A program made the translations under genes and the position numbers. The notes beneath the pieces were generated by a model. The model saw only the letters and a list, made by a program, of their open reading frames with translations, did no database searches and was not told where the DNA came from. Shown here piece after piece: positions 33,261-43,684 of a DNA stretch of 64,000 bases; within the stretch, counting starts at the first letter, position 1, and each line of letters starts with the position of its first letter. The stretch is from Acorus gramineus (lineage: Eukaryota; Streptophyta; Magnoliopsida; Acorales; Acoraceae): contig CM060857.1 of assembly GCA_030737835.1 (NCBI GenBank), forward strand, positions 5,644,746-5,708,745. The letters are read 5' to 3'.

Positions 33261-36200
33261 TGTTATATTTGTGTCACTTTTAACCTGCTGGTAACCGTTG
33301 GAGCGTCCTGGCAGTTTTTAAAATTTTTAGGGTTTTTGGTCGGAACCGCATAATTTCAGACTGTTAGCTATCGTCTGAGCTAGAGGACTCCGATTGGAAA
33401 TCTAACTGCATATTTGGTGTCCTGGCGCCATTTTAGACCTCTCATGAAAATTTTGTCGAATTCTGGCATCGTTTGCAAAAATTTCCCAGTTCCGGGGCGT
33501 ATCCGGGTTTTTAAGTCGCGCTCTACTTAAAAGGAATCAAAAAAATATCTTAACACTATTCATTGTCTTCCTCGTCGAGATCTCTCTCTCCCCTCTCCGT
33601 TTTTCTTCCTTTCAAGCCCCCTAGACCCCTCAAAATCGAAAACCTAAAGCACGGGAAGTGTAGATCGGGTCCCGATCTACGCCCCGGTGCCTTCAAATCC
33701 CGATTCCGACGACTCTAGCCTCCCCGACCTCCCCTCTCTCTCCTCTGTTTCGAGCCAAATCGAGGGCCGTGATAGATCGGGGCGTAAGAGAGCCTTTGGG
33801 AAAGGTTTCGGCGCGCGGAGAGCGTCCGGACTTCGCTCCCTCCCCTCGGTAAGCCCTATTTCTTCACTTTTCTTGCATAGATGTATGCTAGGAGGGTGGA
33901 TCTGTGTATGAGGGGTGGTCGGCGGCTGTGGATAGCCTTCGGGGGGCGGTGGAGGTGGTCGGAGGTCGGTGGGTGGTGGTTTGGGTGGTCCCGGGCTGCG
34001 GGGGGTGGTCTCGGGCTGCAGGGGGTGTTCTCGGGCAGCAGGCAGAGCAGCAGCAGCGCGCAGGCTGGGCGTGCGCGGGCATGCGCGCTTGCGCGCGGCA
34101 TGCAAGCTGGCGTGCGCGGGAGGCGTGCTGTGCTGGTCGTGCAGGCGTGCTGTGCCGGTCGTGCAGGCGTGCTGGGGGCCTCAGGCAGCGGGCAGCGAGC
34201 GCGAGGAGCTGGTGCGCGAGGTGATGGACGGGCTGGCAGTGCTGGCAGCGAGCGCAGGGGGCCGGCTGGGCGTGCGCGCGCGGGCGTGCGCTCGGAGGTG
34301 CGGCGAGGTGGTAGCCGAGGTGCTGGGCGTGTGCGCGTGCGTGCGCGCGAGCGTGCGCGCGCGGGCGTGCGCTCGGAGGTGAGCGCGGGGTGCGCGCGGA
34401 GGCGCGGCGAGGCCGTGGTGGTGCGCGCGGAGGGTGCGGCGAGGCCGTGGTGGTGCGCGCGAGGTGCGGCAAGGTGGCGGAGGTGCGTGCGAGGTGCGCG
34501 CGAGGTGCGGCAAGGCGGCGGAGGTGCGCGCGGGGCGAGGAGGCGTGCGCAAGGCGTGCGCGGGGCGCGGCAAGGCAGGGATGGTGTGCGCGGGGGCGAG
34601 GCGCCGCGCGCGGGGGCGTGCGGGGTGCTCGCGGGCCAGCGCACGGCGTGCGGGGCGCGTGCGGGCTGCCGCGGCTGGGCTCGGTGGACGCGCGGAGCCC
34701 CGGGCGGCGCGCGGGGTGTGCGGGCTGAAGCGCGGCGGTGCACCCGGGCGGTCGGGGGGGCCGTGCGGGTGGTTGCCGGGGGTGTTGGGTGCTTGTTGTG
34801 GGTTAGGGGTATTTAATTATGTATTTAATGATATTTGTGGATTAATACTTACCAAATAATACCCTGTCTTGCAGATCTCGACGGGCGGTCGCGCGACGAC
34901 CCAGATACTGGTGAGTGGGACAATCCAACCCAGTAGAGAGGTGTTATACGCACTTGGGCGTATACCGACCTCTCCTGGGGCACCGTGGATTATATTAACC
35001 TGTAATAATATGTATTGCATGTGAGCCTGATGAAAATGTAGAATGCATGCTACCCTAGGCTTTTATGTTAGGGACTTGCACCCATAGGATATGCGTATGA
35101 GCCATGCAGCATGTCCCCTGGTTTTCATGCTAGGAAACCCCGGCCTATGCATGCGTCCTACTAGTTTAATTATTAAATTAAATGCTGGTATCTGTTAGAT
35201 CGCATGCCTTAGGATAATATTATAGGGAGGAGCCTTGCGAGGTCAACGCTGAGACCCGTGTTAGGGTACTCCGTGTTCCTTGTTTGGTTGTCGGGATGTC
35301 CTGTATCGGGACCTCGGGCTGCCCTCCCAAGGTTCTAGTCCCAATAATATTATATGTAATGATTGTATGATTGGTATAATTATTAGTATAGTTGGTAGAT
35401 ATTATAGGGGAGGGGCCTTGCAAGGACAGCGGTGAGACCCGGGTTAGGGTACTCCGTGTTCCTTGTTTGGTTGTCGGGGTATCCTATAACGGGAACTCAC
35501 GCCGCCCTTCCGAGTTTCTTTCCCCCAATGATATTCCAGCCTTACTGATTTTTGTACATGTTCCCGCATCTTGATGATGCACCTGGTTGAATTCAGAGGA
35601 ATTCATGACATTTGAGTTGTAATGATATGTAGTTGGCGGATCCGAGTGGATCATATGCGTATGGATAGGCTGTTCTGTTCCCTGCGTTGGATTCGGTAGA
35701 GGCTACCCCCAGCGTTAGACAGGGCCTTCCTGACAGAGGGCTCCCATTAGTAGGCACCTCCTGATTTGGTTTCGGACTGTGCTGAATGTGGGAGTAGACC
35801 AGGCGGCCTACGGAGTGGAGGGAGAGACTATCGGTGGACCAAGGGTGACCAACAGCCTAGTCAGTCCCAAAATCCCATGTCACCCGTGGTAGGGTGAAGG
35901 TGAGGGTGTAGTGGGTTGGCGATGAGCGACCTACTGGATTTGTGAATAGATGATTATCAGTCCCAAAATCCTATGTCACCCATGGATGGGTGAGGGTGAG
36001 GGTGTGGTGGTTCGGTGAAGTACGAACCACTGGTTTATGTTGTTATGTATTGATGGCTGGATAAAATAATGGAATATTGGTAAATATTGTCTGTGATGCG
36101 TGGGTTGTGCCGTTCACTGAGCGTGTGGCTCACCCCTCGCACATGTTTTTCCCCAGTGGTCACTGAGCCTGAGCTGGAGCCGGAGCAGCAGTTGGAGCTT

Positions 36201-36566
36201 TCCGAGGGATTTCTTCAGTAGCGGAGCAGCGCTACGTCCGCGAGTACCAGAGGCTGTCAGCATCCCTTTCCTTGGTTGTATGTATTTTATTTCCGTGCTT
36301 GGCACGTGTTGGTATATGTTCAGTTGTATATTGTGTATATTGGCTCTCACAGGACGTATGATTGTGTATCGAGTCTGTAGAATGTTTATTCACAGATTCA
36401 GTCTTTTGCTTCCGCATTTGGTGTATATATCATGTCAGCCCCTTTTGTTGCATGTGTGTCATTCTAGTTGTCTGTGTATGATATATATTATTGACCTCCT
36501 GTGTAGGCTTCTGATATGATACATACACTTGCCGCGTCCCTGGGTTGGCCGCCCTGGGGCGTGACA
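33261..36566 (+). mobile_element. Solo LTR of family A (copy A5), TSD CGACC
   Basis: The copy is full length at 3306 bp, TGTTATATTTGTGTCAC to GGGGCGTGACA, with TSD CGACC at 33256-33260 and 36567-36571. It inserted within a 60-bp repeat unit of the Tat LTR. The leader palindrome (21 bp) is at 33660-33680. Splice-like signals are a donor CTCG|GTAAGC at 33849, an acceptor TCTTGCAG ending 34874, a 36-nt exon at 34875-34910, a donor GTGAGT at 34911 and an acceptor TTTTTCCCCAG ending 36156. The GC-rich block is at about 33900-34790. Two copies of the CTCCGTGTTCCTTGTTTGG block lie at 35221-35345 and 35395-35530. Outside the GC block it is nearly identical to the copy at 49600-52773. Confidence 0.95.
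34875..34910 (+). other. Candidate 36-nt micro-exon in the LTR leader
   Basis: This 36-base segment is flanked by TCTTGCAG and GTGAGTGGG. The same length and flanks occur at 11062-11097, 14592-14627, 20898-20933 and 51250-51285, with 37 nt at 58879-58915. The core GGTCGCGCGACGACCC is almost invariant and itself contains the palindrome TCGCGCGA. Splicing is inferred, not shown. Confidence 0.5.
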
Positions 36567-37297
36567 CGACCAGACATAAGGTCTGGTCGGTCAACCTTAC
36601 TCCTCGGGAGCGAGTAGTCTAAGGCACGACCAGACATGAGGTCTGGTCGGTCGACCTTACTCCTCGGAAGCGAGTAGTCTAAGGCACGACCAGACATGAG
36701 GTCTGGTCGGTCGATCTTACTCATCGGGAGCGAGTAGTCTAAGGCATGACCAGACATGAGGTCTGGTCGATCGACCTTACTCCTAGGAAGCGAGTAGTCT
36801 AAGGCACGACCAGACATGAGGTCTGGTTGGTCGACCTTACTCCTCAGAAGCGAATAGTCTAAGGCACAACCAGACATGAGGTCTGGTCGGTCAACCTTAC
36901 TCCTGGTAGGCATGTTTTGGAACGTACGGGTGAGCATGTCAAGAGACCCCGAGCAAGATGAAGTAACGGTCAGAAGACCACTAATGCCTGTAACTGCCAA
37001 GGTGGCATTTAAAACCCATTACCAACAAAACATGGGTAATCAAGGACTGACGTGGAGCGTAAATGCTGGGGGAGGTTCCTTGAAAAAAATCCCACTAAAC
37101 ACTTAGTGGCAAGGCAGTTACAAGGTGACCAAAGGAACTACGTGTGACTTGATCTCCAAGGGGTACGCAAGCAGCCTATAACGAGGTCGCGCGCTCAGCA
37201 CTCTAGAGGCACAGTCAAGCATAGTCAAACAGTCATTCATTGAGTTTTTCTAAAAGATTTACAAATTTAACTAAAGGAAGAAAATATCCACCTTAGT

Positions 37298-37317
37298 TTG
37301 GCGTCGTCTGTGGGAAA
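37298..37317 (+). promoter_or_regulatory. Primer-binding site of the Tat-type element
   Basis: TTGGCGTCGTCTGTGGGAA follows the LTR end by two to three bases. It resembles the TTGGCGCC-type sites after 5' LTRs of Tat/Athila elements (assignment from memory). It confirms that 32996-37295 is a 5' LTR. Confidence 0.75.
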
Positions 37318-37342
37318 CTGAAACAAAAAGCCAGTGTCCGCA

Positions 37343-39040
37343 ATGTCAGGTATGAGTGACACCAATGCAGAAGGGCGACAGGAACAAAACGTCCTCCCAT
37401 CCGATGCCACCAACGGCTCACCGGAAACCTTGGTTAGTTAGGTCCAGAGCCTCAGGCGGGTAATGGAGTCCACACAAGAAACTCTATTTACCCGTCTGCA
37501 AGAGTCAATGCAGCAAATGATCAAAGCCTCGATGCAACAGTTCTGTATGAACATGGATCAACAACAGCCAGTCCATGAAGAAATCCGGCAGCCACCTCTT
37601 GTACGGCCCAACCCCCTGACCGTCAATGCTGAAGGTTCAGAGGGAAGTACCTCTTCCTTCAATCAGAGGTAGCGGTCTCATCGGCATTCGCGCACCCCTC
37701 GAGCGGGTCGACGGCTCCACAAAGGACAAAGGCGTGGGCGCTCGCCTCATGGAGAACGCTCCGTAGGACGGGAGGCCTCTCGGAGGCAAACACACCAAGG
37801 GCGATCGGCCTTACGTGAAGTATCGGAAGGACGTCAATATAATTCTCCACCCCGCCATCAAGCTGGGGGAGCGGTCACGCAGCCGCATTACGCCTTGCGC
37901 TCTGAGGTGCGGTGTGTTCCGAATCACTAGATGGTGGAGTACGCAATACAGGGATTCGCCTCCCTGTTTTGCATGGAGATTCTAAGAGAATGACTTCCCC
38001 GGAAGTTCGTCCAGCCCAAATTCAACCTGTACAATGGCACGACGGATCCCTATGATCATATCTTGGCGTTCCAACATTCGATGTTATTGTATGAGCTCTA
38101 TGATGGGCTTATGTGCCACCTCTTCCCTTCCAGCCTAGAAGGGGCCGCTTGGACCTGGTTCCATCTCTTTCCCCCTGCGACAATCAGAACTTTCGACGAG
38201 CTCGACACTATGTTCGCCGAGCACTTCATCTGTAGTCGGCGGAGGAAGAAGAACCTCGGCGATCTCATGAAAATCCAAATGCTGTCAGGAGAGACGATTC
38301 AGCAGTTTGTCGATCGCTTCCGCATCCTTAGGTTTGAAGTAGAAGACTGCAATGAGGACGCTGCAATAATGGCTTTTCGGAACGGCCTGCCATCTGGAAA
38401 CGGCCTCAAGGAGTCGCTTATCAAGCACACCCTGTCTGACTTGTGTGATTTGATAGGGCGTGCTGAAAAGTACGCCAAGGTGGAAGAAGAATCAAGGACC
38501 CTTAAGCAGGCGGTGGCTGCATCCCGGTCTTCACCAACGGTTGCCACCCCGTCACCAGTAGTAAAACGCCCACATCAGCCGCGTCAGAAGGACCAGCGGG
38601 GCGAGAAGGGCAAAAAGCCTGGTGTCTCAACAAACAAGGTACGAGAAGGACGGGGGATGTTCTTCAAGATCCCTCCATCACAGATCCTATCTAAAATCCA
38701 AGGGGAGCCCTAGTTCCGATGGCCCGCACCTATGAAGAGCGACGAGGCAAAGCGGGAACAAACCCTCCGCTGTGACTACCACAAGAGCGTGGGCCATACT
38801 ACCGACCAATGCCATATCCTCCGGGGCTTCTTGGAGACCCAGTTCCAAAAGGGGCGCTTGAAGGAATATGTTCCTATCGAAAAGACCCCAGCTTCCGGTG
38901 AGCGGCATGTGAAAAATATTGACCCTAATACTTCAGCGGGGGTCATTGACGTCATTTTTGGAGGCGTACCGCATTACGTCACGCTGAAAAGTGCCCACCG
39001 AGATTCGAGGAAGATGCAGTTCTCCTTCGAAATGATGTAG
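37343..39040 (+). pseudogene. Tat-lineage gag gene with TAG stops
   Basis: Gag begins at ATG 37343 (MSGMSDTNAEG). It has a Gln-rich N-terminus, a basic Arg/His/Ser-rich stretch (37680-37880), and the retrotransposon gag domain at 38010-38480 (KFNLYNGTTDPYDHI, AAWTWFHLFPP, TFDELDTMFAEHF, FVDRFR, LSDLCDLIGRAEKYAKVEE). A zinc-knuckle-like C-x2-H-x4-H-x4-C (CDYHKSVGHTTDQC) is at about 38770. The frame is interrupted by stops at about 37441, 37668, 37928, 37988, 38711 and 39038. All are TAG except the TGA at 37988, mostly where Gln (CAG) is expected. The reading frame itself is hardly shifted, so decay is by point change. Confidence 0.85.
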
Positions 39041-39930
39041 ATCGACCAGGAGCCGAAACTGGTCGTAAAAAGACAAAGAAGTGGTGATGAAGGGGCCATC
39101 ACTTTCTCTGACGCCGACCTGGAAGGTGTCCAAGCCCTGCACTCGGACGCGCTGGTAATCACCCTGAGTATCTCTAATTTTGACGTTAAGAGAATTCTCG
39201 TTGATATAGGAAGCTCGACCGACATCCTCTTCATGAAACCCTTTCTCCGGATGGGGTTAAAGGCCGCTGACCTCACTCCAACGAAGGATCCTCTGATCGC
39301 ATTCAACGGAGCACGAGTCGTCCCCACTAGACAAATCACAATGCCCGTTCAAGCAGGGAATCAGACCACCATGACGGAGTTCACTATCATGAACCTCCCG
39401 TCTCCATACAACGCCATCATCGGACGCACCTGGCTGGCGACGATGAAGGCGATTCCGTCTACGTACCATCAACGGCTCTATTTCCCCACAACCGAGGGGA
39501 TAATTGAAATTCAAGGAGAGCAAATTGCAATGAAACGGTGCTACATGGCGACAATTGCAGGGAAGTTAGCCCTACCAAACTTCGAGGAGCAGCTTAAGGA
39601 TGGGGAAACTCATCCAAAAAAGTTGCAATTACTGCAGGACCGAGTCAAGGCCGATGAGCGCCGGCCCGGTCCCGAAGACAGGGTTCTTGAAGACCTCGAG
39701 AAGGTCCCGATAGACCCCTTTGACCCCGAGAAATACTTTCTCGTCGGGAGTTTACTCTCCGTAGAAGAGAGAAAGGCGATACTCGACCTCCTCGTCGAGA
39801 ACAGAGACATCTTCGCTTGGAAGCCTCAAGACATGCCGGGAATTGATCTCGAGGTGGCAAGCCATCGATTGTCCATCTCGCCGATCACCCGTTCAGTCCG
39901 ACAGAAGCAGCGACGGATGGCCCCGCACAC
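39041..39930 (+). pseudogene. Tat-lineage retropepsin and RT linker
   Basis: The protease shows VKRILVDIGSSTDILF at about 39180-39230 (catalytic Asp kept, DTG changed to DIG) and PYNAIIGRTWLATMKAIPSTYHQ at about 39405. After a linker (LEDLEKVPIDPFDPEKYF, LLVENRDIFAWKPQDMPGID) comes SHRLSISP, which precedes RT. The frame shifts near 39925. The arrangement gag-protease-RT matches Ty3/Gypsy. Confidence 0.85.
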
Positions 39931-40605
39931 GCCGAAGCGTTGCAGGATGAGGTGAACAAACACCTGGCCGTCGGGTTCATCCGAGAAGTGCTACACCCCG
40001 AGTGGCTGGCAAACACTGTAGTGGTCCCTAAGAAGAATAAGAAGTGGCGGGTCTGCGTGGACTTCACCGACCTGAACAGCGCATGTCCGAAGGATAGCTT
40101 TCCACTTCTGAAGATCGACCAGCAGGTGGACTCCTCATCGGGTAATGAACTAATGAGTTTCATGGATGCTTATTCAGGCTACCACCAGATCCCAATGTAC
40201 GAGCCCGACCAGGAGAGGACAACGTTTATAACCCCTACGGCCATTTATTGCTATAAAGTAATGCCATTCGGATTAAAGAACGCAGGGGCCACTTATGAGA
40301 GGTTGGTGACTAAAATCTTCCAGCGTCAAATCGGTAAGACTATTGAAGTCTACATCGACGACATAATGGTAAAAAGCGAGTGCCGAGTTGACCACTTGGC
40401 TCACATGGAAGAAGCCTTCGATGTGTTGCGTAAGTACCGCCTCAAACTAAACGCGACGAAATGCACCTTCGGAGTCACCTCAGGCAAGTTTTTGGGGTAC
40501 CTGACAACGCAACGAGGAATCAAAGCCAGCCCTGAAAAAATCAAGGCGATATTGGAGATGGAGCCTCCGCGGAAACAAAAAGGAGGTGCAGAAGCTAGCG
40601 GATAG
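39931..40605 (+). pseudogene. Tat-lineage reverse transcriptase
   Basis: The RT frame is nearly complete: VVVPKKNKKWRVCVDFTDLN, CPKDSFPL, FMDAYSGYHQIPM, PFGLKNAGATYERLV, the active site VYIDDIMVKS at about 40348-40378, then LRKYRLKLNATKCTFGV and GKFLGYL. Both catalytic Asp are kept. A frameshift near 40565 separates it from the connection domain. The enzyme would copy element RNA to DNA in cytoplasmic particles. Confidence 0.9.
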
Positions 40606-41158
40606 GTTGGCCGCCCTCAATCGATTCATCTCTAGGGCCACTGATCGATGCTAGCCATTCTTCTAGTTGTTGCAGAAGGCTCAAAGATTTGAATGGACGT
40701 CGGAGTGTCAAAAGGCATTTGAAGAAATCAAAAAATACCTTAGCACGTCGCAACTTCTAGTATGTCCTTCCTTAGGAGACATTTTGCTCCTCTACATTGC
40801 AGCCTCCGAGCACGTTGTTAGCTCCGCACTATTGAAGGATATCAACCGGGGGCAGAGAGCAATCTACTATAAGAGTAAGAAGCTCAGCGGGCCAGAAACC
40901 TGGTATTCCTGCATTGAGAAGCTTGCGTTTGCCTTGCTCGTTTCCGCCCAGAAATTGCGCCATTACTTTCATGCCCATATGATCCATGTCATCACCGACT
41001 CGCCTCTCAAAGCTGTATTACGAAAGGCGGATGTCGCAGGACGATTGCTCAAATGGGCGGTGGAGCTTTCAGCTTTTTATATCCACTATCAGCCCAAGAA
41101 CGCAATCAAAGGGCAGGTCGTCGCGGACATCATCGCCGACCTTACACCTGCCCAATAG
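40606..41158 (+). pseudogene. Tat-lineage RNase H (first domain)
   Basis: After the connection (LADRLAALNRFISRATD) with two more TAG stops, the frame reads FEWTSECQKAFEEIKKYL, YIAASEHVVSSALL, QRAIYYKSKKL and HVITDSPLKAVLRK, a retroviral-type RNase H degenerate in part, then WAVELSAFYIHYQPKNAIKGQVVADIIADLTP. The domain ends in TAG at 41156-41158, again replacing Gln. Confidence 0.85.
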
Positions 41159-41607
41159 CAGGTATGTGCAATCTCCGACTCCAGACCAATTTCCTGGACA
41201 CTCCATGTCGATGGGGCATCCAACCGGAAAGGGGCGGGAGCAGGAATGATACTACGCAATGAAGACGGTTTCCTGTTTGAACACACAATCAAACTGGGAT
41301 TCAACGCTTCTAACAACGAAGCTGAGTACGAAGCGCTCATCATAGGCTTGGAATTCCCCGTAGATCTTGCCATCAACAAATTGGTGATCTACAGCGATTC
41401 CCAGCTCGTGGTCTATCAAAGCACTGGAGAATATCAGATGAAGGATGATCGTATGGCGGCTTATCAAGGCTACACCCATACCTTGCTCGAACAAATAAGT
41501 GAATGGGAAATCCACACAATCGTTCACGAGTAGAATACTCTGGCTGATGCTCTAGCAAATCTGGCGAGTGCGCTAGAAGGAGAGCCGTCCAGGGAGATTC
41601 AATGTTA
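41159..41607 (+). pseudogene. Second, archaeal-type RNase H domain of a Tat element
   Basis: The frame reads WTLHVDGASNRKGAGAGMIL, NNEAEYEALIIGLEF, VIYSDSQLVVYQ and, after a TAG at about 41531, NTLADALANLASALEG, ending in TAA near 41607. The four acidic positions (VDG, NEAEYEA, SDSQ, ADALA) are kept. A second RNase H of this type is a known mark of the Tat clade of Gypsy elements. Integrase should follow but is absent. Confidence 0.85.
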
Positions 41608-42926
41608 AGTTTGTGTCATTTTGGAATTTATAATATGAGTGTTATTATTATTATTAATATTTTGGTGATTGTTCCCCCTAGTTGAATGATTTATCAGTGT
41701 TTTCTTTGATTTGATAACTGCCTCGGCGTAATTGGAAATGTTTATTTTTTTTTTGGGTTTTCAGTTCCGATTGGTATCCGGATTTTCATTTGTTACTGGT
41801 TGGTGGTGGATTAGCTATGGATAATTATAACCCTTTTGGTGTGATAGGGACACCTTGGGTGAGCTTAAGAAGTCTCACCTCCCATTGGTTGGTTTTCTTT
41901 TTTTTTTGGTAATTGGTTGGGTAGGATTAGCTTAAGTTCAGCCCCCTCATTACCTTAACCACTATATAAACCCTTCTATAGGAACTTTATGTCATCTAAG
42001 TCTCATTTTCTACCACTTTTTCTCTCTCTTTTGTTGCTGTCCCAGCTGAGTTGATGAGAGGGTTTGGGGAGTGTGTTTGGGAAATTTTTGGTGGATCTTT
42101 GTTGGAGAAATTGTGAGTGTTAAGGTATGTAGAGTGGCTTGTATATGCTTGTATTATGTTATTCACCCTCCCTAACCCTTTCCCCCCTCTCTGTTTGCTC
42201 TGTTTTGTGTGGACCAGCAATGGTTAAGTTGAGGAGAAATTGATTATGTTGATGGGAGTCTTGGATATTGCTTAGAGAGGTAAGGCAGATCTCTATCTTC
42301 TTGAAATCCTTGTAATACTAGTACCTGGAGTCATATTCTGAGGTTCAGGTCTTCAAGTTCCATGATCATGCTGATGTCTAGATTCTATGCATGAAATTTG
42401 GGTTTAAAATGTTATCTGTGTTGGAAGTTATGAGTCAATCTCTAAGGACTGTCCAGATTCGCGTGTGAAATGACCAGCTTCTGAAACTAATTTATTTCTA
42501 GCAGTTAGAAGCTTAATTAGACTCCGATGTCTTCATGGATTATGATCCTCACATGTGAATGAATGTGTGTAACATATTTCAGAATTTTTGGACATGTACT
42601 TGGTGCTTGAGTGAAGAAAGTTCATGGATGTTTGGGGGTAGACGAGCCAGTTTTGGCATGTGTGAGTTTTTATGCTATTATGCATGCTGTGATCTATATC
42701 TGGAGTTGGTGCCCTGATGATATATGCTTGTTTATGTGTCAGGAGTTATCATATTCAATTTTAGCACCATTGGTTGTAGGATCTAGAAGTTATCGATTTT
42801 CTTGCAAGTTTGTGCTGTGGTGGGAGTGCGTCGTGCTCTTCCCACTCCCGCCCTGCTCGCTATCCCACATCAACTCCTCATGGATTGATTCCCATGCATT
42901 TACTCATCCCCATGACTGACATCTCA
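41608..42926. other. Unexplained 1.3 kb replacing the integrase of the Tat element
   Basis: No coding region was recognised. TATATAAAC at about 41964 is followed by a pyrimidine-rich leader (TCTCTCTCTTTTG). The junction reads TGTTAAGTTTGTGTCATTTTGG from 41603, which looks like an LTR start, but no TSD partner was found. The stretch may be an LTR or promoter of another element. Confidence 0.35.
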
Positions 42927-43375
42927 GAGCCCGTTTGGATAGATACATAAGTTATTCTGTAGTTATCTATTTTAAGAATTATTGACTTTATCAATGGAAT
43001 AATAGATTTTATGTTTGGTTGTGTTTTCAGTTATTCTCATTAGGAAGCGTAATAATAAAGGTTGGAGTGTTTGGTTGATGAAGAATAAGATGTGAATAAG
43101 GTGTAAAAAAATTATTTGACATGTAGGCTCCATTGATGTATAAGAGGTGATAACAAGTGATTTGATGTGATGACATGTGATTTGATGGTGGGTCCCCTTA
43201 TTCCAGTGGAGGAATAACACAATTCCATGGGTGGACTTGGAATAAAAATACTAGCTTATTATCTCCTAATTTCGCATAGCTATACCATTTTATTCCCTCT
43301 ACCCAAACACATTTTTTGCCTTATTCCCCCCATTCCACCCCTATTCCACCCCTATTCCTCTAGCCAAACAGCCCC
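42927..43375. mobile_element. Harbinger/Tourist-like MITE, TSD TCA
   Basis: The left end GAGCCCGTTTGGATAG pairs with the right end CTAGCCAAACAGCCCC. Three-base TSD TCA is at 42924-42926 and 43376-43378. It is 449 bp long with no coding capacity. A 3-bp TSD fits PIF/Harbinger, although TCA is not the commonest form. Confidence 0.65.
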
Positions 43376-43378
43376 TCA

Positions 43379-43679
43379 AAGATTTGTTGCATATCTCTCA
43401 TCCAAAGAATTTTATTTTATACCAATCATTTCATTTTTTTTTCTTTTTTTTTCAAGAAGGACATGTATGCGGTTCGGATGATAGGTGAAACACACAAGAA
43501 TTAATTAAGAGTTATAACTATCATTTAAAAATTCATAAACCTATCAATATCTTTTCTATCATTTATTTTCATTTTATCTAATAAGATAAATCAAACAAAA
43601 AAAAATATCACTTTTACGTATCGCATTGATAATAACAGAAAAGGAAAATAAACAAAAATTTATATAATCAATTTAAATT
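43379..43679. other. AT-rich spacer
   Basis: Nothing is recognised in this AT-rich stretch between a MITE and the Tat solo LTR. Confidence 0.4.
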
Positions 43680-43684
43680 GTTAT

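Larger units (their letters stand above)
33170..36915 (+). repeat. 60-bp tandem repeat with palindrome in the Tat LTR, split by an insertion
   Basis: One unit lies before the solo LTR and six after it (33170-33260 and 36567-36915). Each unit is 60 bp and contains GACCAGAC-ATGAG-GTCTGGTC, an 8-bp inverted repeat with 5-base loop, followed by GGTCGACC and TTACTCCTCGG. T1 has one unit and the T3 solo LTR has two degenerate ones. The unit is a multiple of three, so the minus strand reads a false 20-residue repeat protein. The repeats lie in U3, where enhancer duplications usually occur. Confidence 0.9.
32996..37295 (+). mobile_element. 5' LTR of the Tat-lineage Gypsy element, interrupted by a solo LTR
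   Basis: The LTR starts TGTGGAGGTAAAAATCC, aligned with TGTTGATGTAAAAATCC of the solo copy at 43685. It ends ATATCCACCTTA just before the primer site. After removal of the family-A solo LTR and its TSD (33261-36571) it is about 990 bp, longer than the 791-bp solo copy because a 60-bp unit is expanded to about seven copies. The TATA-like motif and the AACGGTCAGAAGACCAC, ACACTTAGTGGCAAGG and GGTACGCAAGCAGCC blocks are shared with T1 and T3. Confidence 0.85.

Noticed and set aside
33881..34816. Open frames of 311 (plus) and 295 (minus) codons
   Set aside because: GC block of copy A5; low-complexity composition and no start context or family.
36567..36915. CRISPR-like regularly spaced palindromic repeats
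   Set aside because: The units are contiguous 60-bp repeats without unique spacers, lie in a plant LTR, and no cas gene is near.
36488..37000. A 170-codon frame with a 20-residue repeat
   Set aside because: It is the antisense of the 60-bp U3 tandem repeat; 60 is a multiple of three, so any open frame repeats. It also runs through an LTR promoter.
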